Shown here: positions 18,613 through 26,285 of the stretch, in pieces
Position numbering within the stretch: position 1 is the first letter of the stretch
Layout: each line of letters begins with the position of its first letter
Made by a program: the position numbers and the translations under genes
Notes under the pieces: model-generated
Database searches by the model: none
What the model saw: the letters and a program-made list of their open reading frames with translations, nothing else
Told to the model about the DNA's origin: nothing
From: Sneathiella sedimenti
Lineage (GTDB): Bacteria > Pseudomonadota > Alphaproteobacteria > Sneathiellales > Sneathiellaceae
Length of the DNA stretch: 64,000 nucleotides
Direction: 5' to 3'
Assembly (NCBI RefSeq): GCF_017313765.1
Contig: NZ_JAFLNC010000004.1
Span: 372,001-436,000, forward strand

Positions 18613-19764
18613 TCATAAATACACCCGGTCTTCGTCAAGATCTGCGTCGAGTTGTTCAACAATTTCCATGTAGTCACGCTCCAACTGCCAGAAGCGTAAC
18701 GTCATTTTCGCTTTCTTTGAAGAAAGATTATCATAAAATTTCATAATAATCTCTACTTCTTCCGGCTGTGTCGTCTTTTTTACTATTTGTTTACGTGAAA
18801 TATTGCGGGTCAGCAGGTATGTGGTGGAAAACCCGCTACGGCTAAACTCCAGCGCCTTGAGGACAACAATCAAGGCCTCGGCATTGGGGTCATAGATAAA
18901 TCGGCTGATTTTCTGGTAATCAAGCCCCGACAGCTCAGCCAGACCGATCAGGAATAACCGGATCTGGCGGCCGCGCAGCGCCTGCACTAGAAATTTTTCG
19001 TTCAGTTCCTTGCGTTTCGACAGTTCTGAAATAAGCTTGTCCGCGCTCGAGCTTTTTTCCGTAACATCGTAGCGATATTCGGTTTTTGCTGCGGCAACGA
19101 TCTTCTCATTCAGTTCCAGCTCATCGATCTCGAAATTCTCGATGATATGGCGGCGTAGGGCGGCCGACACCCACCAGAACATTTTATGGGCCAAATCCGG
19201 GGGGATGTCGTGGCGCGCAATCAGGGGTTCCTGGAAACGGTCGATCCGGCGGGACTCCTCAACCAGATATTCCATGCTCTTGCGGGATATCTTGGCGTCG
19301 CCATTCTCGATCAAATGCGAGATCACGTCCTCATCGCCATGGCTGATCAGCAAGTCGCTCAAGGTTGTATTCAGGTCGTCCCGCTCGGCAATGGCCAGCA
19401 TATGCTCCTTGCCGCGGTTCTGGATGATCTCGATCAGGTCGGGCTCGGCCAGCAGGTGGCTCTTGAACAAAATAGGGCGGGCGACCTCGATATCGTCGTT
19501 GGCCAGCAATGTAATCAACCCATGGGGAACATGTTCATTGTCGGCCAGTTCTTCCGCCAGGTTCTGGCGCAGTGTTGTTTCGATCTCCGAAAGGAGCTTG
19601 GTCAGGATACTGATTATTAGCGCATGTTCCTGCTCACTCAGACGCTCTTCGTCTTTTATGAACAGATGGCTGATGTTGTTGAAGAGTTGATTGCGGCCGC
19701 GCTTGCTGCTGTCTCTCGACAGGGCAACCAGTCTGGCAAGCTCTTCATCGTGACCTTCAGTCAT
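18613..19764 (-). CDS. DUF2336 protein (helical repeat), copy 2
   Basis: The 383-residue protein is a paralogue of the 15716-16831 product, with the same HEAT-like helical repeats (HGLITLLANDDIEVARPILF, LLAEPDLIEIIQNRGKEHML). The C-terminal ~130 residues are charged and less similar. No catalytic motif or membrane segment is seen. It lies 59 bases upstream of the histidine kinase on the same strand, so the order is DUF2336 - kinase - DUF2336. A perfect TTAA-N7-TTAA site lies about 150 bases upstream of the start. Confidence 0.85.
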   Translation of the reverse strand: MTEGHDEELARLVALSRDSSKRGRNQLFNNISHLFIKDEERLSEQEHALIISILTKLLSEIETTLRQNLAEELADNEHVPHGLITLLANDDIEVARPILFKSHLLAEPDLIEIIQNRGKEHMLAIAERDDLNTTLSDLLISHGDEDVISHLIENGDAKISRKSMEYLVEESRRIDRFQEPLIARHDIPPDLAHKMFWWVSAALRRHIIENFEIDELELNEKIVAAAKTEYRYDVTEKSSSADKLISELSKRKELNEKFLVQALRGRQIRLFLIGLAELSGLDYQKISRFIYDPNAEALIVVLKALEFSRSGFSTTYLLTRNISRKQIVKKTTQPEEVEIIMKFYDNLSSKKAKMTLRFWQLERDYMEIVEQLDADLDEDRVYL

Positions 19765-20074
19765 TTCTATTCCGTTTCTACCTTACAATGCCGACTTACT
19801 CTGATAGCCGATTTCCTCAGTAAAGGGCTATTTCTGACAAGTTTGACAGGTCCCGTTGAGACAAAATCATTTGTCCGCGCAAACTAATATCAACGTCACA
19901 ACATGATACAGCGACATTAAATTCCCGTTAATTATGAGACAGGTTGCGGCGTAATTCTGCTGCGGGCTTCATAATTTTGCCGCGAATTGATGGTTTATTT
20001 TACCTAAGCACGCGAATGATGAAAGCCATCAAATCAACGAAAATGATAAAAATGGGATGATTTTCGGAGGATTT
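19765..20074. other. Divergent intergenic region with a CtrA-like site
   Basis: These 310 bases separate the DUF2336 copy 2 start from the predicted small gene at 20075. The sequence is AT-rich. It includes a perfect TTAA-N7-TTAA site at 19917-19931 and should hold promoters for both directions. I see no longer coding frame or RNA gene here. Confidence 0.5.
19917..19931. promoter_or_regulatory. CtrA-like site TTAA-N7-TTAA between DUF2336 copy 2 and the MarR-type operon
   Basis: TTAAATTCCCGTTAA fits the full consensus. It is 152 bases upstream of the DUF2336 start on one side and 144 bases upstream of the predicted small gene on the other. Confidence 0.45.
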
Positions 20075-20200
20075 ATGTCGATATCGCATAATCTTCGCGA
20101 AGAATTATTGCCAATTTACAATTCGTTAAGATTGTCAGGGCAGAATGAGATGAATTTCCAAGAAGTACATTTTTTTAAACGCGTATACCCGTTGACCTAA
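20075..20200 (+). CDS. Predicted 41-residue protein upstream of the MarR-type gene
   Basis: A short frame opens at ATG 20075 with a near-ideal ribosome site (TCGGAGG, four bases before the ATG) and closes with TAA at 20198-20200. That is ten bases before the GTG of the MarR-type gene. The peptide starts MSISHNLREELLPIYNSLRL and ends VHFFKRVYPLT. I do not recognise it. The close spacing suggests a two-gene operon or a leader peptide coupled to the regulator. Its codon pattern cannot be judged at this length. Confidence 0.45.
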   Translation: MSISHNLREELLPIYNSLRLSGQNEMNFQEVHFFKRVYPLT

Positions 20201-20209
20201 GGAAATATT

Positions 20210-20662
20210 GTGACTGAAGATTATCATGAACTCACCAGGTTGATTGAACGGCTCCATCGCCGCTTTCTCGATGTGTTGCGGACGGAACTGACACTGATGG
20301 AGATTACGGACATCAACGCCGTCCAGGCCTTGTTGCTGGCCAATATCGGTGATGAGGAAATTAATGTACGCGAACTTATGTCCCGGGGATATTACCAGGG
20401 TTCGAACGCGTCCTATAATCTCAAGAAGCTCGTCGAAATGGGGTATCTTCTCCAGGAGAAATCCGAACGCGACCGGCGGGCAACCATGATCCGGCTTTCT
20501 GAAAAGGGGCTCGACATGGTCGAAAAGCTAGGCGAAATGGAACAAAAGCAGTCGGACCTTCTGGCGCGTTCCAATCCGGCACCGGATGTCGCGGAAACCC
20601 GCAAGCAATTGCGACAGATAGAGCGTATCTGGACAGATTATATCCAATACGGCGCTCAGTAA
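20210..20662 (+). CDS. MarR-type winged-helix regulator
   Basis: The 150-residue protein carries a winged-helix DNA-binding domain. Features are LMSRGYYQGSNASYNLKKLV (recognition helix region), MGYLLQEKSERDRRATMIRL (wing) and SEKGLDMVEKLGEMEQ (dimer helix). The start is GTG at 20210 with AAGGA ahead of it. Similar stand-alone regulators are common in alphaproteobacteria; targets here are unknown. A perfect 13-bp hairpin begins 42 bases after its stop and may end transcription or serve as an operator. It precedes the flagellar region. Confidence 0.88.
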   Translation: MTEDYHELTRLIERLHRRFLDVLRTELTLMEITDINAVQALLLANIGDEEINVRELMSRGYYQGSNASYNLKKLVEMGYLLQEKSERDRRATMIRLSEKGLDMVEKLGEMEQKQSDLLARSNPAPDVAETRKQLRQIERIWTDYIQYGAQ

Positions 20663-20703
20663 CACCTTCGCTCCTCCCATAAATACTCTTAAAATACGGG
20701 CTT

Positions 20704-20735
20704 TAATTCTGCCATTTCTACTAATGGCAGAATTA
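20704..20735. repeat. Perfect 13-bp inverted repeat with 6-base loop
   Basis: TAATTCTGCCATT at 20704-20716 pairs completely with AATGGCAGAATTA at 20723-20735 around TCTACT. No long T-run follows, so it is an imperfect candidate terminator for the MarR-type gene. It sits just before the CtrA-like site and could instead bind the MarR-type regulator. Confidence 0.6.
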
Positions 20736-20746
20736 GACCGTCTGGG

Positions 20747-20761
20747 TTAACCATCTGTTAA
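20747..20761. promoter_or_regulatory. CtrA-like site TTAACC-N5-TTAA upstream of the FlaG-like gene
   Basis: TTAACCATCTGTTAA matches the full CtrA site including the favoured TTAACCAT half. It is 85 bases upstream of the FlaG-like start. Flagellar genes are classical CtrA targets, which supports the assignment. Confidence 0.6.
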
Positions 20762-20846
20762 GAATTTTCAGCTAGGTTAAATGCCTGCGGTAAACCGCAT
20801 GAAAATGTTGGATGTTATTTATTGAATGAAGGAGAGGAGTTGCGTT

Positions 20847-21215
20847 ATGGACGTAACCCCATTCGGAAAACAAACTGCGATACTTTCGACTTCGCATGCC
20901 ACCAGCCCGGTTGCTGATCGCGGCACTGTGGTTAAATACACGGGCGAGGATCTTCCCGTATCGCCGCAAGCGAGTGCAACCCCCGCCAATCCGATAAAAC
21001 GTGCTGAGGAAGCCATTGGTGGTCTGTTTACGGATTCTAAATTTCCTTCCGGCCGGTTTTCGATTGATCAGGACCGAGAGAGTGGCAGATATGTCTATCG
21101 CCTTATCGATCGTGAAACGGACGAAGTGTTGAAGCAGTTTCCAGGTGACTATGTTCTGCGGCGCGTTGCTTACTATCGCGAACTGCAGGGCCTGGCTGTC
21201 AACAGCGAAATTTAA
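20847..21215 (+). CDS. FlaG-like flagellar protein
   Basis: The 122-residue product has an unstructured N-terminal half. Its C-terminal domain reads RFSIDQDRESGRYVYRLIDR followed by ETDEVLKQFPGDYVLRRVAYYRE. That is the FlaG pattern of a strand pair, IDxETxEVxxQxP and a final helix. FlaG proteins affect filament length or capping in several bacteria; the role here is inferred. I start at ATG 20847 because GGAGAGGAG lies seven bases upstream; an in-frame ATG at 20826 has no such site. A CtrA-like site lies upstream and convergent flagellar genes follow. Confidence 0.75.
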   Translation: MDVTPFGKQTAILSTSHATSPVADRGTVVKYTGEDLPVSPQASATPANPIKRAEEAIGGLFTDSKFPSGRFSIDQDRESGRYVYRLIDRETDEVLKQFPGDYVLRRVAYYRELQGLAVNSEI

Positions 21216-21236
21216 AGCCACTCCGTTTGTTTTCCT

Positions 21237-21710
21237 CTAAATTACCTGGTTGATGGCGATCGCCCCGTTGACGGCGCGCGAATTCCTGTTCGAGAGGGAG
21301 TTGGCGACGGACGCGCGGGCGTTATAGGCACTTGGCGGCGCTTTCTTCTTCGCTACTTCGTCTGCTACCGACTTTACCAAACCTTCCGTTACGGTTCTTG
21401 CCGTTGACAGTTTCCTGAAATGGCGATCAAGGATAGCGTAGAATTTCTCGCTCGTCTGCTTCAGGTTGTCGATTTCCGCCTTGGGAAAAGCCTTGAACGC
21501 ATCCGGGTTCTTCTTCACCAGGGACATCTGTTGGTTATAGGTCGCAATCAGGCGGGTCTTTTCATTCAGCGTCGCCTTGAAGCCTTCCGGATCATTCTCG
21601 TGGAGCAGCTTGTTTTCCTGTTCCAGGATGTCGCTGAGCCGGGCAATCAGGCGCGCAAATCCCTCCGGGGTCATCAGTGTCGGACCGCTATTCTGGGCTT
21701 GTAAGGTCAT
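21237..21710 (-). CDS. FlgN-like flagellar protein
   Basis: The 157-residue, mostly helical protein reads LARLSDILEQENKLLHEND then FKATLNEKTRLIATYNQQM. This resembles the FlgN family, which chaperones the hook-associated proteins FlgK and FlgL for export. The C-terminal 40 residues are Ala/Ser/Asn-rich. It is the third gene of the flgI operon: its ATG follows directly after the TAG of the rod-binding gene. Identity as true FlgN is likely from context and helix pattern but sequence similarity is modest. Confidence 0.65.
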   Translation of the reverse strand: MTLQAQNSGPTLMTPEGFARLIARLSDILEQENKLLHENDPEGFKATLNEKTRLIATYNQQMSLVKKNPDAFKAFPKAEIDNLKQTSEKFYAILDRHFRKLSTARTVTEGLVKSVADEVAKKKAPPSAYNARASVANSLSNRNSRAVNGAIAINQVI

Positions 21711-22022
21711 CTATTTTACCTCCTGTAATGCCAGCATTTCACGATAAACCGCATCCGCGATACCAACGCTATTATTGCGGCTCATGGATTTGGAGTATTC
21801 GTCGTTGAGCATGGAGCGGAACATCTTCTCGGATTCACCGCCACCGAATGTCTTGTCTGTTTCCAGGCCGGCCGACATGGAGTTCAGGACCTGGCTCAGG
21901 AAGAAGGCCTCAAACTCGATGGCGGTTTGCCTGATCTTCTCGTTTTCGCCGACGCGGCCATTTTTGCCGGTCGCGACCGGATCGACGATGAAGTTGGGGG
22001 ATGTCGGTTGAATATTGCTCAT
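21711..22022 (-). CDS. FlgJ-like rod-binding protein
   Basis: The 103-residue protein matches the N-terminal rod-binding domain of FlgJ: FEAFFLSQVLNSMSAGLETD, then GGGESEKMFRSMLNDEYSKS. It lacks the C-terminal muramidase domain, which is usual in alphaproteobacteria, so another enzyme must open peptidoglycan. The ATG shares one base with the flgI stop (TAATG), so it is coupled to flgI. It would act as a rod-assembly cap in the periplasm. Confidence 0.85.
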   Translation of the reverse strand: MSNIQPTSPNFIVDPVATGKNGRVGENEKIRQTAIEFEAFFLSQVLNSMSAGLETDKTFGGGESEKMFRSMLNDEYSKSMSRNNSVGIADAVYREMLALQEVK

Positions 22023-23182
22023 TACATTAACTCGATATCTGCCTGCAGGGCACCTGCGGCCTTGATTGCCTGAAGAATGGAGATCATGTCCCGGGGGCCA
22101 ATGCCAAGGGCGTTCAGCCCGTCAACGAGATCCTGAAGACGCACACCCTGTTTCAGGATGGTCAGCTTCTTGTCCTTGTCGTCGTCCACCTCGATATTGG
22201 TGCGCGGGACCACAACGGTTTCACCGGTTTCGGAGAAGGGGGCGGGCTGCGATACCTGCGGTGTTTCGGTAATGCGTACCGTCAGGTTACCTTGTGCGAT
22301 GGCGACCGTGTCCACCTTGACCTCGCTGCCGATCACGATAATGCCGGACTGCTCGTCGATCACGACGCGAGCCGTCTGGTCGGGGTTGACCTGCAGCTGT
22401 TCAATATCTGCCAGCAGCTCGACCATGTTCTCACGGTTGCTGTCCGCCAGGTTGAGAACGACTGTCGACGGATCGGTCGGTTCCGCCACCGGCTTGCCGA
22501 TATAGTCATTGATTGCGACAGCGATCCGGCGAGACGTTGTCAGGTCCGGGTTCCGCAAGGAGATACGCATGCTAGTCAGTGTCGCCAGGTCAAAGCCGAG
22601 TTCACGCTCAACAATGGCGCCGTTTACAATTCGGGCTGTGGTCGGCACACCGCGGGTTATGCTTTCCGCCGCACCGCCGGCAGCAAATCCGGCGACAGTC
22701 AGCGTGCCTTGCGCAACCGCATACACTTCGCCGTCCGCAGCCATCAGGGGAGTGACGACAAGCGTCCCGCCCATGAGGTTCGTGGCATCACCAAGGGAAC
22801 TCACAACGATATCGACCTTCGTTCCCTGGCGCTGGAAAGGGGGCAGGGTGGCGGTCACGATCACGGCAGCGACATTCTTGGTCTTCAGCGTTTCCCCGCT
22901 GGTGTTAACGCCCAGACGTTCGAGCATGGATGTCAGGCTTTGTTCCGTAAATGGGGAGTTGGACAGAGAGTCGCCGGTCCCGTTCAGTCCGACCACCAGT
23001 CCATAGCCGACCAGAATATTGTCACGAATACCTTCAAATTCAGCGATATCCTTGACGCGCGAGGCGGCATTGGCCGCATCAAACGACCATAATAGACAGC
23101 TGATTGCGACGAAAGCTGCCATCAAATGCCGTGATTTTGCCTTTGACTGGGCTGCAATATGTTGGGCTAATTTCAAAGCCAT
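22022..23182 (-). CDS. flgI: Flagellar basal-body P-ring protein FlgI
   Basis: The ~386-residue exported protein forms the peptidoglycan-level bushing ring. After a signal peptide ending near SFDAANA it shows the family hallmarks RVKDIAEFEGIRDNILVGYG, LNGTGDSL and VVTATLPPFQRQGTKVDI. The C-terminal VRLQDLVDGLNALGIGPRDM is also typical. ATG 23182 is taken as start; TTG 23185 and an internal ATG about 20 codons on are alternatives. A sigma-54 promoter lies at 23235-23250. It heads an operon with the rod-binding and FlgN-like genes. Confidence 0.95.
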   Translation of the reverse strand: MALKLAQHIAAQSKAKSRHLMAAFVAISCLLWSFDAANAASRVKDIAEFEGIRDNILVGYGLVVGLNGTGDSLSNSPFTEQSLTSMLERLGVNTSGETLKTKNVAAVIVTATLPPFQRQGTKVDIVVSSLGDATNLMGGTLVVTPLMAADGEVYAVAQGTLTVAGFAAGGAAESITRGVPTTARIVNGAIVERELGFDLATLTSMRISLRNPDLTTSRRIAVAINDYIGKPVAEPTDPSTVVLNLADSNRENMVELLADIEQLQVNPDQTARVVIDEQSGIIVIGSEVKVDTVAIAQGNLTVRITETPQVSQPAPFSETGETVVVPRTNIEVDDDKDKKLTILKQGVRLQDLVDGLNALGIGPRDMISILQAIKAAGALQADIELM

Positions 23183-23234
23183 CAATAAATTCCGTTCTTA
23201 GATATCCAAAATTTTCTAATTTCGATATAAGTAA

Positions 23235-23250
23235 AGCGAAATCCGTGCCA
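23235..23250 (-). promoter_or_regulatory. Sigma-54 promoter of the flgI operon
   Basis: On the minus strand the sequence is TGGCACGGATTTCGCT. The -24 GG and -12 GC are exactly spaced, and 14 of the 15 bases in the usual TGGCACG-N4-TTGC pattern agree where defined. Transcription would start near 23224, about 40 bases before flgI. Confidence 0.75.
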
Positions 23251-23416
23251 GTTTTTATATTTGTTAATTTGTTGATTTATATGGATAAAATTATCATATG
23301 GTTGTAACGGTGTGAGAAAGAGGCAATATCTTCCCCTTGACCGGGAAAGAATGTCCCTTGAGAATGGAAATTGGTAATATCAGTCATGTCAAATGTGACG
23401 GGGTAACGGTTCTAAA

Positions 23417-23836
23417 ATGAAAGTTGGCGGTCCAGGCCGGGCATCAGCGGCATCCGGCAGCAAAGGCGGCAAGACGGCGCAAAAGTCCGGCGCAAAATTT
23501 TCCGTTGAAAGCGAAGCGGTGGAATCTGCGGCGGCCGGCGGCGTGTCGTCTTCTTCTCCCATCAGCTCAATCGAGGCGCTTGTCGCCCTGCAGGGGGTGG
23601 ATGAAAGATTGCCAAGAGGCAACAAGGGGGCATTGGCCAAAGGTCATGATCTTCTTGAAAAACTGGAATCAATTCGCGACGGTCTGCTGACGGGGTCGTT
23701 GTCCGCGGACAAGCTCAAGCAGTTGCAGCAAACCCTGTCCGGCTATAAAGTCTCCGACGCCGATCCGGCGCTCAAGCAGATTATCAAGGATATCGAGGTG
23801 CGGGCGGCAGTTGAACTCGCTAAATTCGGATTTTGA
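23417..23836 (+). CDS. fliX: Flagellar assembly regulator FliX
   Basis: The 139-residue protein has a disordered Gly/Ser/Lys-rich N-terminus. Its C-terminal half reads SSIEALVALQGVDERLPRGN and then KGHDLLEKLESIRDGLLTG, as in FliX. In Caulobacter FliX couples basal-body assembly to the sigma-54 activator FlbD. Its presence beside two sigma-54 flagellar promoters fits that role. The ATG has no obvious ribosome site. It reads towards dksA and is divergent from flgI. Confidence 0.9.
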   Translation: MKVGGPGRASAASGSKGGKTAQKSGAKFSVESEAVESAAAGGVSSSSPISSIEALVALQGVDERLPRGNKGALAKGHDLLEKLESIRDGLLTGSLSADKLKQLQQTLSGYKVSDADPALKQIIKDIEVRAAVELAKFGF

Positions 23837-24023
23837 TTATAAAAGTACCCCTCGAGCAACTTATTTTCCCCCGATAACACCCTGATTTTTATCAGACCTT
23901 CATAAATATCTTATTCTAATGGAATAGGATGTTGCTAATAACGCCGCGATCTTATATTTATGGCCGGTAAATTTTTGGGTGCCCATGTTGAGGCATTCGA
24001 GAAATGGGAACTGGAGTCGCTTA

Positions 24024-24440
24024 ATGAACGTTCAAATTCCTGAAGACTATCAGCCGTCCGAAGACGAGCCTTTTATGAATTCACGCCAGCAAGAGTATTT
24101 CCGCGCCAAGTTAATGAAATGGCGTAACGAGATTCTCGCCGATGCGAGCCAGACAATCCTGAGCTTGCAGGAAGAAACGGTAAAGGAACCGGATATCGCG
24201 GATCGGGCCTCGACCGAGTCCGAACGGACGCTGGAGCTTCGCACCCGTGACCGGCAGCGCAAGCTTATTGGCAAGATCGATGCGGCGCTGCGCCGGCTTG
24301 ACGAAGGACAGTATGGCTATTGTGTCGAGACAGGTGAGCCGATTTCCCTGAAACGACTGGAAGCCCGCCCGGTTGCAACGTTAAGCCTGGAAGCGCAGGA
24401 ACGGCACGAACGCCGTGAGAAAAGCTACCGTGACGACTAG
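24024..24440 (+). CDS. dksA: RNA polymerase-binding transcription factor DksA
   Basis: The 138-residue protein has the coiled-coil arms (EYFRAKLMKWRNEILADASQ) and a C-terminal globular domain. Here the zinc-finger region reads GYCVETGEPISLKRLEARP, where DksA has CxxC-type pairs, so only one cysteine of the first pair remains (CVET). Such cysteine-poor variants are common in alphaproteobacteria. ATG 24024 has GGAG seven bases upstream; the frame is open further upstream without support. DksA works with ppGpp, made by the Rsh enzyme encoded at 49737. A strong terminator follows. Confidence 0.93.
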   Translation: MNVQIPEDYQPSEDEPFMNSRQQEYFRAKLMKWRNEILADASQTILSLQEETVKEPDIADRASTESERTLELRTRDRQRKLIGKIDAALRRLDEGQYGYCVETGEPISLKRLEARPVATLSLEAQERHERREKSYRDD

Positions 24441-24469
24441 GTTTTGCTTTCAGACAAGATGAGACAATA

Positions 24470-24500
24470 AAAAAGCCGGTTCTATCTGAACCGGCTTTTT
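24470..24500. terminator. Bidirectional rho-independent terminator between dksA and flgH
   Basis: AAAAAGCCGGTT at 24470-24481 pairs with AACCGGCTTTTT at 24489-24500 around a seven-base loop. A-runs and T-runs on both sides allow termination of both convergent transcripts. Confidence 0.93.
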
Positions 24501-24517
24501 CTGTTTCATGGCCTTCC

Positions 24518-25276
24518 TTAGAAGGGGAAGATAATGTCGAAGAGTTGCTGACCATAGCGGCCCTGCTGGACGTCGGTCAGGTGACCACGGCCGCCGTAGG
24601 CGATGCGGGCCTCGGCAATCTTTGCCGACTCAATCGTGTTGGAGGAAGTGATATCTTCCGGCCGGACAACACCGGTGACCGAGAGATCGCGACTTTCGAA
24701 GTTCACACGGACTTCCTGACGGCCGACAATTACCATATTTCCGTTCGGAAGGATCTGGGTCACGATGGCAGCGATTTCCATATTGATGGTTTCGTTCCGG
24801 TTGACGGCACCCGAACCCTTCATACTGTGATCACTTCCCAGATCGATCAGGGCGGCGGCATCGGTGCCTTCCGGCAGGACCTTGGTTACCTGGGATTCCA
24901 GTCCGAGAAATCCGGCGAACCCGGCGTTTTCGGAAGAGGCTCGCGTCGTATCAGTTGAGTTATTGAGCGTCGCCTTGTCCTCAATCTCGACAAGTACTGT
25001 CACGATGTCGCCAACCTGGTTCGCTCGCTGGTCCTTGAAAAAGGCCTTGGAGCCGGGCCGCCAGAGGGAGTTTGCCTGGAGCAGCACGGGTTCCGGTCGC
25101 GGCATGGGCATGGACACCGGCTGGTAGCCTTTCTGGGCTACCGGGTTTTCAATCTTTGACAGCGGCGGCTCGGAGCCGATATTGGAAAGGCGGTTAAAGA
25201 AGTTGCAGCCCGACAGAGCAAGGCCAAGACCGACCACCATCAGGATACGGGTAATGGATGTAATACGGTTCGTCAT
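24518..25276 (-). CDS. flgH: Flagellar basal-body L-ring protein FlgH
   Basis: The 252-residue outer-membrane lipoprotein forms the L ring. The signal peptide ends in the lipobox LSGC (mature Cys near residue 24). Typical motifs are SLWRPGSKAFFKDQRANQVG followed by DIVTVLVEIEDKATL, and the C-terminal GRGHLTDVQQGRYGQQLFD. It is the last gene of the flgF-flgG-flgA-flgH operon, 11 bases after flgA, and is followed by the bidirectional terminator. Confidence 0.96.
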   Translation of the reverse strand: MTNRITSITRILMVVGLGLALSGCNFFNRLSNIGSEPPLSKIENPVAQKGYQPVSMPMPRPEPVLLQANSLWRPGSKAFFKDQRANQVGDIVTVLVEIEDKATLNNSTDTTRASSENAGFAGFLGLESQVTKVLPEGTDAAALIDLGSDHSMKGSGAVNRNETINMEIAAIVTQILPNGNMVIVGRQEVRVNFESRDLSVTGVVRPEDITSSNTIESAKIAEARIAYGGRGHLTDVQQGRYGQQLFDIIFPF

Positions 25277-25287
25277 GGTAAGCTCCT

Positions 25288-26259
25288 TTATTCCTTGATA
25301 TCGCTGGCAGATGCCAACTGCGGCTGCCGGGTAATGATACGTACTTCCTGTGGGCTGATCACCTGGGCCTGTATAACCATTCGGCTGTTGACGTTCTCAA
25401 CGCGGATGACGTCGTCTTCACCACCGGCTTCAAGGGTGCGGCCGGTAACGGAGAGATACATGCCACCCTGTTCCAGAATGACAGCGACCAGCTTGCCTTT
25501 TTCGACAAGGACGGGATCACCCAGGTTACTGATATTGATCGGCAGACCGGAACGGACGGAGCGTCGCGGGCTCTTGCCAATCAGGCTTGCAGCATCGGTA
25601 ACGACATGATGTCCGACCTTGCTGACGCGTTCGGGCTTATAGTCAATGTCACTCTCGCGAATTTCCTCGCCTGCGGACTTGAAGCGTTTGAGGACAGGGA
25701 CCAGCATTTGCGCATGGAACTGGCCGCTCAGCTTAACGCGCTGGCCGTTTTCCGCATGAGCCGGTGCGAGAATCTCTGCAACGAACTGGCCGCTGTCGCG
25801 GTTGATATACAGATTTTCAATGGAAACTGTCTGGGGTTGATCCGCGGCAATCTGGATATTCAGGTTTTGCGTGGCCAGGTTCATTTCGAACATATCCAGG
25901 TCCAGTTCATACTCCAGGGCGGCACGTAGCTGATCGGTAATAACCTGCTGCGGGATGCTGGCGCCCAGACGGCGAACCGTAATCCGGCGGATCGGTGTCG
26001 CCGGACGCCATTCCAGCCCTTGCATATGGACATAACGGGCGACCGAGACAGCCTTGAAAACCGTTGATTTGCCCGGCGCGGGTGAGGGCGCGATAACCTG
26101 CTCGGCCTTGTCGCCGGCCCCGGTGAACAGATCGCCGATGGTAATCTGTTCTCCCTCGACCGTAATGTCGCGCCGGAGCGTAATCGTCTCGTCGGCAACC
26201 GAAAGTGACGGAGCGGTCAAGGCGATCATCAGGGTTAGTACGAGTGCAATGTATTTCAT
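25288..26259 (-). CDS. flgA: Flagellar basal-body P-ring chaperone FlgA
   Basis: The ~323-residue periplasmic protein assists P-ring assembly. It has a signal peptide (MKYIALVLTLMIALTAPSLS), an SAF-like region with ESDIDYKPERVSKVGHHVVT, and the C-terminal VRSGLPINISNLGDPVLVEK. It is longer than E. coli FlgA because of an N-terminal domain, as usual in alphaproteobacteria. I use ATG 26259, which has a GAAAGAGA site and starts the signal peptide; ATG 26274 is an in-frame alternative. It lies in the flgFGAH operon. Confidence 0.92.
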   Translation of the reverse strand: MKYIALVLTLMIALTAPSLSVADETITLRRDITVEGEQITIGDLFTGAGDKAEQVIAPSPAPGKSTVFKAVSVARYVHMQGLEWRPATPIRRITVRRLGASIPQQVITDQLRAALEYELDLDMFEMNLATQNLNIQIAADQPQTVSIENLYINRDSGQFVAEILAPAHAENGQRVKLSGQFHAQMLVPVLKRFKSAGEEIRESDIDYKPERVSKVGHHVVTDAASLIGKSPRRSVRSGLPINISNLGDPVLVEKGKLVAVILEQGGMYLSVTGRTLEAGGEDDVIRVENVNSRMVIQAQVISPQEVRIITRQPQLASASDIKE

Positions 26260-26285
26260 AGCTGTCTCTTTCATTCTAGAAAGTT

